Of a stretch of DNA of 64,000 nucleotides, positions 1 through 8,300 are shown in pieces. The notes under the pieces were generated by a model. The model saw only the letters and a list, made by a program, of their open reading frames with translations. It did not search any database and had not been told where the DNA came from. The stretch is from WRGT01 sp964450405 (GTDB taxonomy: Bacteria > Spirochaetota > UBA4802 > UBA5550), in assembly GCA_964450405.1 (NCBI GenBank), contig CAYVCQ010000001.1:310001-374000 (forward strand). Direction: 5' to 3'. How positions within the stretch are numbered: position 1 is the first letter of the stretch; each line of letters opens with the position of its first letter. Position numbers and translations under genes: made by a program.

Positions 1-558
1 ATATTTTTTTACCGGTCCAACAGCCTCGCCGATTTTAGTTATATCTTCAACTGTAACAAAACCCGGGACACATGTAGTTCTTATTTCAAAATCAACCGCA
101 GAGTTTTTTAGTATATTTAGCGTGGAAAGAACATCATCAAAAGAGATATCTTTACCGGTTAATGAGGGATATTTTTCCGGAGATGTTTTTACATCAACTG
201 CAGAGTAATCGATCAGATTTTTTTCAATACATTCAGAAATAACCCGTGGAAAAAAACCATTTGTATCTAGCTTTACGGAGAGTCCCAGAGCCTTAACCGA
301 TGTAAGAAAAGGTATAAGTCCCCTATCCATTGCAGGCTCTCCGCCTGAAACTGTTACACCGTCTATAAGTCCCTTTCTTTTTTCAAGAAAAGCAAGCACT
401 TCACTGTCTTCAATCCTTTCTAAAATAGGGGAGTTGAGAGCAAGGTCAGGATTATGGCAGTATCCGCACCTGAGATTGCACCCCCCTGTGAAAATAACCG
501 ATGAGACCTTTCCCGGATAATCTACCAGTGAAGTTTTAAACAGCCCTCTTATATTCAT
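1..558 (-). CDS. nrdG: anaerobic ribonucleotide reductase activating protein (radical SAM), C-terminus cut by window edge
   Basis: Open frame read from the minus strand starting at ATG 558 and still open at base 1, so the C-terminus lies outside the window. The start reads MNIRGLFKTSLVDYPG, followed by a CxxxCxxC radical-SAM [4Fe-4S] motif (Cys27, Cys31, Cys34) in the context TGGCNLRCGYCHNP and later SGGEP, which contacts SAM. Family knowledge: such activases cleave SAM to put a glycyl radical on NrdD. It overlaps the end of the glycyl-radical ORF by 23 nt and is third in the nrdD operon, which supports the partner assignment over a pyruvate-formate-lyase activase. Confidence 0.88.
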   Translation of the reverse strand, partial: MNIRGLFKTSLVDYPGKVSSVIFTGGCNLRCGYCHNPDLALNSPILERIEDSEVLAFLEKRKGLIDGVTVSGGEPAMDRGLIPFLTSVKALGLSVKLDTNGFFPRVISECIEKNLIDYSAVDVKTSPEKYPSLTGKDISFDDVLSTLNILKNSAVDFEIRTTCVPGFVTVEDITKIGEAVGPVKKY

Positions 559-718
559 TGAGTGAATATACATTCTCCATCAGATTAGAATCCAGAACAT
601 ACTCCACTCTCTCTGAAAATTCTTCCTGTTTCCCTTTATTCCACTGATTGACCGGTCTGAAATAACCTGCTACTCTTGAGTAAACCTCGGTCTGAATCAT
701 AATTCCTTTTTTCTTCAT
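536..718 (-). CDS. detached glycyl-radical domain of class III ribonucleotide reductase (60 aa)
   Basis: The 60-aa product contains YSRVAGYFRPV followed by NQWNKGKQEEFSERVEY, which matches the extreme C-terminus of NrdD proteins; Gly18 sits where the radical glycine is expected. Normally this segment is continuous with the catalytic chain. Here it has its own ATG (718), an AGGAG five bases upstream, and a 41-nt gap containing an in-frame stop from the catalytic ORF. That makes a deliberate split more likely than a sequencing error. Inference: the peptide associates with the large subunit and receives the radical from NrdG, as YfiD/GrcA does for damaged pyruvate formate-lyase. Short nrdD-tail ORFs may exist in other genomes. 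Confidence 0.85.
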   Translation of the reverse strand: MKKKGIMIQTEVYSRVAGYFRPVNQWNKGKQEEFSERVEYVLDSNLMENVYSLNEYKRAV

Positions 719-759
719 GTTATGTCTCCTAAGATAAAAATATCATTTAAATCTATATA

Positions 760-2790
760 TTACTTATCGGCATCAATACCGTATTTCAATAGCTCTTCTT
801 GTGTATGTTCAAAAGGACAATACTTGTGCTCACCTGAAATATATCCATGTATAGGGCAAATACTGAACGTCGGGGTGAGAGTAAAATAGGGTAGAGCATA
901 ATTCTCCGCTATCTTCTTAACAAGAGATTTTACAACCTCTATGTCGTCAATCTTTTCTCCAAGAAAAAGGTGAACAACTGTCCCGCCGGTGAATTTTGTC
1001 TGCAATGCATCCTGATGATCCAGGACCTCAAATAGGTCATCTGTATATGAAACTGGGAGATGTACCGAGTTTGTGTAATACGGCTCGTTTTTCCCCGCGG
1101 TTTTTATCTCCGGAAACTGGCTTTTGTCGCTTCTGGCAAAACGGTATGTAACACCCTCTGCCGGAGTAGCTTCAAGATTGTAAAAATGCCCTGTCTCCTC
1201 CTGGTATTTCATGATCTTATCTCTCATAAAATCGAGAACTTTAATAGTAAAGGTTTTTCCCTCAATTGTTGAGATATCGGCATTCAGAAAATTAACGCAT
1301 GCCTCATTCATCCCCACCAGTCCGATTGTGGAGAAGTGGTTACCCCAGTATTTTTTATCCCTGTCCCAAACCTGAGAGAGATAAAATCTTGTGTATGGAT
1401 AGAGATCGCTGGTTGTAAAATTCTCCAGCGCTTTTCTCTTTATCTCAAGTGAATTTTTAGCGAGAATCATCAGCTTCTCAAGCCGCATAAAGAATTCCTC
1501 TTCTGTTTCTGAAAGAAAAGCAATTCTAGGAATATTTATAGTAACAACCCCGATACTCCCTGTGAGTGGATTGGCTCCGAATAGCCCACCCCCTCTCTTA
1601 CGCAGCTCTCTGTTATCGAGGCGCAGTCTGCAGCACATAGATCTTGCGTCCTCGGGATCCATGTCCGAATTAACAAAGTTCGCGAAGTATGGAATACCGT
1701 ATTTTGCAGTCATCTCCCATATTTTATTCAGATTGGGATTATCCCAGTCAAAATCTTTTGATATATTATATGTTGGTATCGGGAATGTAAATATTCTATT
1801 TTTTGCATCACCCTCTGAAAGACACTCTGCGAAGGCGGAGTTGAACATGTCCATCTCCTTCCTGAATTCACCGTAGGTTCTGTCCATCATCTCTCCGCCG
1901 ATGATTACATAATCTGCAGCAACAGTGGACGGAGGAACAAGATCAAGTGTGACATTAGTAAATGGTGTCTGAAATCCCACACGAGTCGGGATATTCATGT
2001 TGAAAACAAATTCCTGTAATGACTGCTTTACGTCGTCATAATCGAGATTATCGTAATGTATGAACGGAGCAAGATATGTATCAAAATTTGCAAAGGCTTG
2101 CGCACCGGCAGATTCTCCCTGCAGTGTATAAAAGAAATTCACCACCTGGCCAAGTGCACTTCTGAAATGTTTCGCAGGCTTGCTCTCAACCTTCCCCGCT
2201 ACTCCGGAGAAACCCTTGATAAGAAGATCCTTTAAATCCCAGCCGACACAATATGCAGAGAGAAGTCCAAGATCATGAATATGAAAATCTCCATTGATAT
2301 GCGGCTCCCTTATTTCGGGCGGATAAATTCTTTCAAGCCAGTATTTTGCTGTGAGAGAAGTTGATATATGATTATTCAGTCCCTGAAGGGAATAACTCAT
2401 GTTGCTGTTTTCATTTACCCGCCAGTCTGATCTGTCGAGGTAGTTGTCAATTAGTTCCAGTCCTTCATTAAGAAGATCCTTTCCATCCCTGATTCTTCTG
2501 TGCTGCTCTCTGTAGAGGATATATGCCTTTGCAACCTTGGCATGTCCCCTTTCAATGAGCATTTTCTCAACGAGATCCTGTACATTTTCAACGGTTGGAA
2601 TCCTTCCGTCTTTATATATAATACTTAATATTTCCTGAACAGATCGGGATACTGTCTCCGCCATCTCACGGCTTGTTCCCCCCACAGCTTTCGCAGAGTT
2701 AAAAATCGCATCTGTTATTTTATCGAGATTAAAAGGGGCAATACGTCCGTCCCTCTTGCGGATATATCCAAGATCTTCTTCGTTTTCCAT
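760..2790 (-). CDS. nrdD: anaerobic (class III) ribonucleoside-triphosphate reductase, catalytic subunit lacking its own glycyl-radical tail
   Basis: 676 aa. Residues about 8-98 form an ATP-cone (YIRKRDGRIAPFNLDKI through YREQHRRIRDG), the allosteric nucleotide site. The catalytic barrel follows, with HIHDLGLLSAYCVGWDL, the paired cysteines in MCCRLRLDNREL, and GGGLFGANPLTGSIG. The end, CPIHGYISGEHKYCPFEH, resembles the zinc-binding knot, but the second CxxC is CPFEH, and the chain stops before the RVxGY radical loop, which is on the next ORF. Known role: reduction of ribonucleoside triphosphates to dNTPs without oxygen, with formate or a thiol/ferredoxin system as reductant; which one is not decidable here. 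ATG 2790 is preceded by GAGG. Confidence 0.95.
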   Translation of the reverse strand: MENEEDLGYIRKRDGRIAPFNLDKITDAIFNSAKAVGGTSREMAETVSRSVQEILSIIYKDGRIPTVENVQDLVEKMLIERGHAKVAKAYILYREQHRRIRDGKDLLNEGLELIDNYLDRSDWRVNENSNMSYSLQGLNNHISTSLTAKYWLERIYPPEIREPHINGDFHIHDLGLLSAYCVGWDLKDLLIKGFSGVAGKVESKPAKHFRSALGQVVNFFYTLQGESAGAQAFANFDTYLAPFIHYDNLDYDDVKQSLQEFVFNMNIPTRVGFQTPFTNVTLDLVPPSTVAADYVIIGGEMMDRTYGEFRKEMDMFNSAFAECLSEGDAKNRIFTFPIPTYNISKDFDWDNPNLNKIWEMTAKYGIPYFANFVNSDMDPEDARSMCCRLRLDNRELRKRGGGLFGANPLTGSIGVVTINIPRIAFLSETEEEFFMRLEKLMILAKNSLEIKRKALENFTTSDLYPYTRFYLSQVWDRDKKYWGNHFSTIGLVGMNEACVNFLNADISTIEGKTFTIKVLDFMRDKIMKYQEETGHFYNLEATPAEGVTYRFARSDKSQFPEIKTAGKNEPYYTNSVHLPVSYTDDLFEVLDHQDALQTKFTGGTVVHLFLGEKIDDIEVVKSLVKKIAENYALPYFTLTPTFSICPIHGYISGEHKYCPFEHTQEELLKYGIDADK

Positions 2791-3193
2791 CTGGGTTGAA
2801 CCTCGTAGTTACTATTAAAAAAAAATAAAAATGTACCACATTCAGCAATTTTCTACTGCAGAAAAGAGAAATTAAGTTGTATGTCTTATTTATGTAGGTG
2901 ATGCCAGATTGAGCTCACAATCAATAAATAAGATTCTTCAAAAATCTGCATTTAAGTCAATCAAAAATATTATGTCTCAAAAAAAATATTATAAATATTT
3001 CATTATTTATTCCTGAATATACTTTTTAGTTTAAAAAATGATTAATATACCCCGCCGCCGAAGGCGGCGGGGGTATATCTACATATAAACCTGAAAATTT
3101 AATGAATAAAGACTATAAATAATTTAAAAAAAGCCGATACTAAAATATAGAAATCTAAAATTCATTTACTAATATGCTATACTGGAGCACTAT
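2791..3193. other. intergenic region upstream of nrdD and the 3194 gene
   Basis: About 400 bases between divergent genes, very AT-rich. The only structured part is the GC-rich hairpin at 3045-3078. Both promoters must lie here but no convincing -35/-10 pair was picked out. Confidence 0.5.
3045..3078. repeat. GC-rich palindrome (CCCCGCCGCC-GAA-GGCGGCGGGG)
   Basis: Arms 3045-3059 and 3063-3078 pair almost perfectly, with one extra G on the right, around a GAA loop. It stands out sharply in AT-rich sequence. There is no T-tract, and it lies upstream of genes on both sides, so a terminator role is unlikely. It resembles the hairpins at 16670, 52065 and 62144. Confidence 0.75.
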
Positions 3194-3715
3194 ATGAAAA
3201 GAAAACCATTTTTAATTGTAACACTTCTAACGATTGCCACAGTTTTTATAGGCAGTAATACAGCAATGTACAGTTCTTCAATAATCGAGAAAATCAAACC
3301 TACATCCGAAGAGATTCCGGACGGCTACATGTTTGGAAAGGTTCCTGATTTTGCACAGAGCCTTCTTAAAAACAATCCCTGGAGTCTTGACGAGGCGGCA
3401 ATAAAAAAACTGACAAATAGAATTTACCCCGGTGGAGAATATAGTAAAGTTGCAGATCTCCATATGACAATCATTACTAAAAAGAAAAATCCATTTGGTG
3501 ACGATATTGTTTGCTACATTTTTATTTTTAAAAATGAGAAGTCAGCTCAGGAGGAGTTAATTAAAATTAATCAGCACGTCGGATATAACACTGATAGATC
3601 TATTGTTATAGAGAAAAAAAATCTGGCAGTTTATCTATGTGTTGATAGTGTAAAAGATTTTGAGCATATACAGGCGATGTCTGAAGTGATAAAGAAGAGA
3701 CTTGAAACTTTGTAG
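3194..3715 (+). CDS. hypothetical exported or membrane-anchored protein
   Basis: 173 aa, family not recognised. Residues about 5-25 (FLIVTLLTIATVFIGSNTA) form one hydrophobic segment after a basic start, typical of a signal peptide or N-terminal anchor. The remainder is charged and soluble-looking and lacks cysteines in pairs or known catalytic motifs. ATG 3194 is preceded by TGGAG. It stands alone; the next feature downstream is a CCGGAATGT inverted repeat (3733-3761) that could end its transcript. Confidence 0.7.
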   Translation: MKRKPFLIVTLLTIATVFIGSNTAMYSSSIIEKIKPTSEEIPDGYMFGKVPDFAQSLLKNNPWSLDEAAIKKLTNRIYPGGEYSKVADLHMTIITKKKNPFGDDIVCYIFIFKNEKSAQEELIKINQHVGYNTDRSIVIEKKNLAVYLCVDSVKDFEHIQAMSEVIKKRLETL

Positions 3716-3732
3716 AATCATTATAGATCTTT

Positions 3733-3761
3733 CCGGAATGTTGAGTTAATTGACATTCCGG
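3733..3761 (+). terminator. possible terminator hairpin after the 3194 gene
   Basis: CCGGAATGT (3733-3741) pairs perfectly with ACATTCCGG (3753-3761) just after the stop at 3715. No T-run follows, and the right arm runs into the inverted-repeat element starting at 3760. Confidence 0.35.
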
Positions 3762-3950
3762 CCCCCTGTCCCCCAGAGGGGGCACGCAAGAGGGAAATTA
3801 TTAGTGAATTTATGAATCGTAACAATATTAAAACACCTGCTTATATCGTTGAGCTTGCGCAAGGTCTTCGAAACAACATGACCGTGTCAGAAGAAAACTA
3901 ACAGCGATATAACTTATGTACTCGGTGCCCCCTCTGGGGGATAGGGGGCC
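3760..3950. mobile_element. 191-bp inverted-repeat element enclosing a DUF559 relic
   Basis: The 25-base left arm (3760-3784, beginning GGCCCCCTGTCCCCC) and right arm (3926-3950) are reverse complements with a single mismatch. Each arm is itself partly palindromic (CCCCC...GGGGG). Between the arms lies a short frame that looks like the start of a DUF559 protein. The right arm overlaps the 3' end of gltD and encodes its last residues and stop context. Inference: a non-autonomous or decayed palindrome-bounded element. Confidence 0.65.
3812..3901 (+). pseudogene. N-terminal relic of a DUF559 (Vsr-like endonuclease) gene
   Basis: A 29-codon frame reading MNRNNIKTPAYIVELAQGL then RNNMTVSEEN and a stop. 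The segment LAQGLRNNMTVSE closely matches the first helix of DUF559 proteins (typically A-R-x-L-R-x-N-M-T-x-x-E). The catalytic half of the domain (the usual IVDFYC...EVDG part) is absent, so it cannot be functional. The assignment rests on a short motif recalled from the family, not on a search. Confidence 0.5.
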
Positions 3951-5362
3951 AAATATCTGCTTATCCCCTTCGCAGCCTCTCTGCCATGATGAATCGCCCA
4001 TACAACAAGTGATGCTCCACGAACCGAGTCTCCAGCGGAAAATACTCCATCTGCCGATGTCATAAAATTTTCATCTATCTCAATATTCCCGCTGCCATCA
4101 AGTTTTATATTAAAATCCTTCACTAGTCCCTCATGCGCAACGTGGACAAAACCCATTGAGAGCAATACCAGATCAGCCTGCATTTCAAATTCCGACCCGG
4201 GAATCTCTTTCATTACCATATTCCCGGCAGAATCTTTTTCCCATACTACTCTTATTGCAGATATTTTTTTTACTTCTCCATCCTTCCCGGAAAACTGCAG
4301 TGTCTTTACACTCCACAACCTCTCGCATCCTTCATCGTGTGAGCTGGATGTTTTTTTTACCTTAGGCCAGAGAGGCCACGGATCATTTGTAGTTCTATGA
4401 TCAGATGGTTCGGGAAGAATTTCAATCTGGGTTATACTGCTTGCACCCTGTCTGTTGGCATTGCCTACGCAATCCGAACCGGTATCGCCTCCACCTATTA
4501 CCACAACTTTTTTGTTTATTGCTTTAATAAGCTTCTGTTCGGGAATCAGATCACCACGCACCCGCCTGTTCTGCTGATCAAGATATTCCATGGCAAAATA
4601 GATCCCTTTAAGATCTCTCCCTCCGATCTTCATATCTCTCGGTTCTCTTGCACCGATACCGAGCATTACAGCGTCATATTTGTCCGAGAGTTCCGCAGCT
4701 GTTATATCTCTCCCCACCATTACATTAGTCTTAAATTCAATTCCCTCTTTTCTGAGGATATCAACTCTCCGGTCAATTATTTTCTTGTCGAGTTTAAAGT
4801 CCGGAATTCCGAATCTCAGGTAACCTCCGATACTGTCTTCAGCTTCAAAAACTGTTACAGTGTGCCCATCTCTATTGAGCATATCTGCACAGGCAAGCCC
4901 TGCGGGTCCGCTTCCGACAACGGCAACTTTTTTTCCTGTACGGTTCAGTGGTGGCTCAGGTTTTACATATCCCAGCTCGAAGGCCTTTTCAATCACTGCA
5001 AGTTCATTCTGCCTGATTGTAACAGGTTCATCATTGATCGAGAGTACGCATGATGCCTCACATGGCGCAGGACAGACTCTCCCTGTAAATTCAGGAAAAT
5101 TGTTTGTCTCTCTTAAAATATCATAAGCCGCCTTCCAGTCTTTCCGGAAGATCATATCCTGCCACTCCGGCATTATATTCTCCACGGGACATCCCCAATG
5201 ACAGAAAGGCACTCCGCAGTCCATACACCTTGAGGATTGAAGCTCTCTTTCACTCTCGGGAAGAAGAATCTCAACCTCTTTATAGTCGTTAACCCTTTCT
5301 TCAACAGGCCTGTAGCCCGACTCCATACGTCGTATATTCAAAAAACCCTTCGGATCTCCCAT
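3914..5362 (-). CDS. gltD: glutamate synthase small subunit (NADPH)
   Basis: Carries electrons from NAD(P)H through FAD and two [4Fe-4S] clusters to GltB. N-terminal cluster motifs CMDCGVPFCHWGCP and RVCPAPCEASC are present, followed by an FAD GxGxxG (VGSGPAGLACADML) and an NADPH GGGDTG fold. ATG 5362 is chosen because it begins the typical MGDPKGFL, overlaps the gltB stop as TAATG, and has AGGAG eight bases upstream; a longer frame would start at GTG 5371. Oddity: the last residues APYPPEGAPST are encoded by the right arm of the inverted-repeat element, so the native C-terminus was replaced. A related FAD/FeS subunit lies at 18282. Confidence 0.95.
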   Translation of the reverse strand: MGDPKGFLNIRRMESGYRPVEERVNDYKEVEILLPESERELQSSRCMDCGVPFCHWGCPVENIMPEWQDMIFRKDWKAAYDILRETNNFPEFTGRVCPAPCEASCVLSINDEPVTIRQNELAVIEKAFELGYVKPEPPLNRTGKKVAVVGSGPAGLACADMLNRDGHTVTVFEAEDSIGGYLRFGIPDFKLDKKIIDRRVDILRKEGIEFKTNVMVGRDITAAELSDKYDAVMLGIGAREPRDMKIGGRDLKGIYFAMEYLDQQNRRVRGDLIPEQKLIKAINKKVVVIGGGDTGSDCVGNANRQGASSITQIEILPEPSDHRTTNDPWPLWPKVKKTSSSHDEGCERLWSVKTLQFSGKDGEVKKISAIRVVWEKDSAGNMVMKEIPGSEFEMQADLVLLSMGFVHVAHEGLVKDFNIKLDGSGNIEIDENFMTSADGVFSAGDSVRGASLVVWAIHHGREAAKGISRYLAPYPPEGAPST

Positions 5363-8300
5363 TAGTAACACTCCTGAATCTGTTCTTCTTCTCTAATTGC
5401 TTTAAGTTTCTCATCAATCAGTGCGGTCTTCATCTCGTTAAGTGCGCGTTTGTATTCAAGCGGAAGTACCCGTATAAATTTCGGCATATATTCATACCAT
5501 TTATTTATTATATCTTTTGCAATGAAACTATCAGTGTAGTGAATATGTTTTTTCAGCATTTCAATTATAAAATCCTGATCATCATAGTCTCTTATCTGCG
5601 AGAGCTCCACCATCCCTTTATTGCAGAAGTATTCAAAATCTCCATCCATATCAAGAACATATGCAATACCGCCACTCATACCTGCCGCAAAATTTCTTCC
5701 TACTTTGCCAAGAACCAGAATTCTGCCTCCGGTCATGTATTCAGCGCAGTGGTCACCGGTACCCTCTACGACAGCATGAACCCCGCTGTTCCGTACACAG
5801 AACCGCTCCCCGGCAACACCGCGGATAAAGGCCTCGCCGGATGTTCCGCCGTAAAGAACAGTATTTCCCACAATAATATTTTCATGAGTGTCAAATTGCG
5901 ATCCCTTTGGAGGTACAACAATCAGCTTCCCGCCCGAGAGTCCTTTCCCGAAATAGTCATTGGCATCACCCTCGAGTCTGAATGTTACCCCTTTAGCGAG
6001 AAACAGTCCGAAACTCTGTCCGGCGCTTCCATGAAAGGTGCAGTTTACTGAATCATCAGCAATTCCCGCTTCACCATACTTCTTTGATATTTCGTATGAG
6101 AGCATTCCCCCGACGGAGCGATCAGTGTTGTGAATCGGCATCTCAATGTATGCGTTCACCTCTTTCCCGGCATCCAGTGACGGCTTTACTCTTTCAATAA
6201 GTTTTTTATCAAGAACATGTTCTATTTTATGATGCTGATCTTTTACACAACGCGTTTCGTAGTTTGACGCCTCTTCAGGTCTGAAAAGAATATCTGATAA
6301 ATTAACATATTTGGCTTTCCAGTGATCTATCTCTCTTTTTTTAAGAAGGTCCGTTCTTCCAATCAGCTCGTCAAAAGTCCGGACACCCAGCCCTGCCATG
6401 ATCTCTCTGGTCTCCTGAGCCATAAACCGGAAGTAATTAATCAGATGTTCCGGCCTGCCTTTAAATCTTTTTCTCAGCTCCGGATCCTGAGTCGCAACTC
6501 CCACAGGACATGTATTAAGATGACACTTCCTCATCATAACACAACCAAGAACAATCAGTGCACCGGTTCCGAATCCGAACTCCTCTGCTCCAAGTATTCC
6601 TGCTATAACAATATCCCGTCCTGTTTTGAGCTGACCGTCCGTCTGAAGTTTAACCCGGCCTCTAAGATCGTTTTTTACAAGAGTCTGATGAGTCTCAGCA
6701 AGGCCAATCTCCCACGGCAGCCCTGCATGCTTTATTGAGCTGATGGGACTCGCCCCGGTTCCCCCATCGTATCCGCTTATAAGTATATTGTCTGCATGAG
6801 CTTTCGCCACACCGGATGCTACTGTTCCTACTCCCGATTCAGATACAAGCTTAACGCTTATACGTGCTCCCGGATTTGCATTCTTCAAATCGAATATTAA
6901 CTGCGCAAGATCCTCGATTGAATAAATATCGTGGTGCGGCGGCGGCGAGATCAAAGTCACACCAGGTGTCGAGTGCCGTGTTTTCGCAATAATCTGATCG
7001 ACTTTGTGACCGGGAAGCTGTCCCCCCTCTCCCGGTTTTGCCCCTTGAGAAATTTTTATCTGAATCTCATCAGCATTGGCAAGATAGTTGCTCGTTACAC
7101 CGAATCTTCCAGAGGCAACCTGCTTTATAGCACTTCTTGCGGAAGTTCCATCGGCTCTGCGGATGAATCTCTGAGGATCCTCTCCACCTTCACCGCAATT
7201 GCTCCGCCCCTGGATTGAGTTCATTGCAACTGCAATAGCTTCATGAGCATCTTTACTTATAGAACCGAAAGACATCGCACCGGTTGTTAGCCTTTTCATT
7301 ATTTCAACTGCAGGTTCAACATCATCAATCGGTATCGGCCGGATGGAGTTAAAATCGAAAAGTCCCCTTATGCAGTGAGGTTTTCTGTTCTGATCATCTA
7401 CAAGTGCTGTAAACTTTTTATATTTTTCGTAATCATTATTTCTTGTGGCCCACTGGAGCATATATATAGTTTCAGGATTCCACGCATGTTTCTCTCCACC
7501 CTTTCTGTAACTATACACTCCGTCAGATTCCAGTGCTTGAATTTTCTGCACAAAGGCTTTTTCATGTTTCATTATAGATTCAAGGGCAATCTGGTCAGTA
7601 CCGATTCCGGAAATTTTAGTTGGCGTTCCTGTGAAATATTTACTGACGAATTCATCTGATAGACCTATCGCTTCAAAAACCTGTGCACCACGATAACTTC
7701 TTATTGTCGAGGTTCCCATCTTGGAAAGAATTTTAAGCAATCCTTTGTTAAGAGATTTGATGTAATTACTTTCGCACTCTGCATAGCCGCCAAGCACCTT
7801 CAGCTTCCTGTTTTTAACAAGTTCATTTATAGTTGCAAAAACAACGTAAGGATTAACCGCGTCAGCGCCATAGCCTATGAGGAGCGCAAAATGCATCACC
7901 TCTCTAGCCTCACCGGTTTCAATTATTATACCGGTTCGGGTTCTTTTTTTGACTTTTATAAGATGATGATGAACCGCGGCGCATGCCAGAAGTGAAGGAA
8001 TAGCAACATTATTTAAATCTGTCTTTTTATCAGAAATAATTATAATATTAAATCCTTCATCAACAGCCGATTCTGCTTCGCGGCAGATTGCATCGATTCT
8101 ATTTTCAAGTGAACCGTTTTTTTTATCCGGAGAGAATACCGAATCAATTATTTTTGTTTTGAAAAGAGGATTTTTACTTTCTCGAATCTTCTCAACCTCT
8201 CCATTTGAAAAAAACGGTGTAAAGGATTTGATAAGGCTGCAGTGTTCCGGAGTTTCTTTAAGAAGATTTTTTCTGGGCCCCATGTAACTGGTTAGACTCA

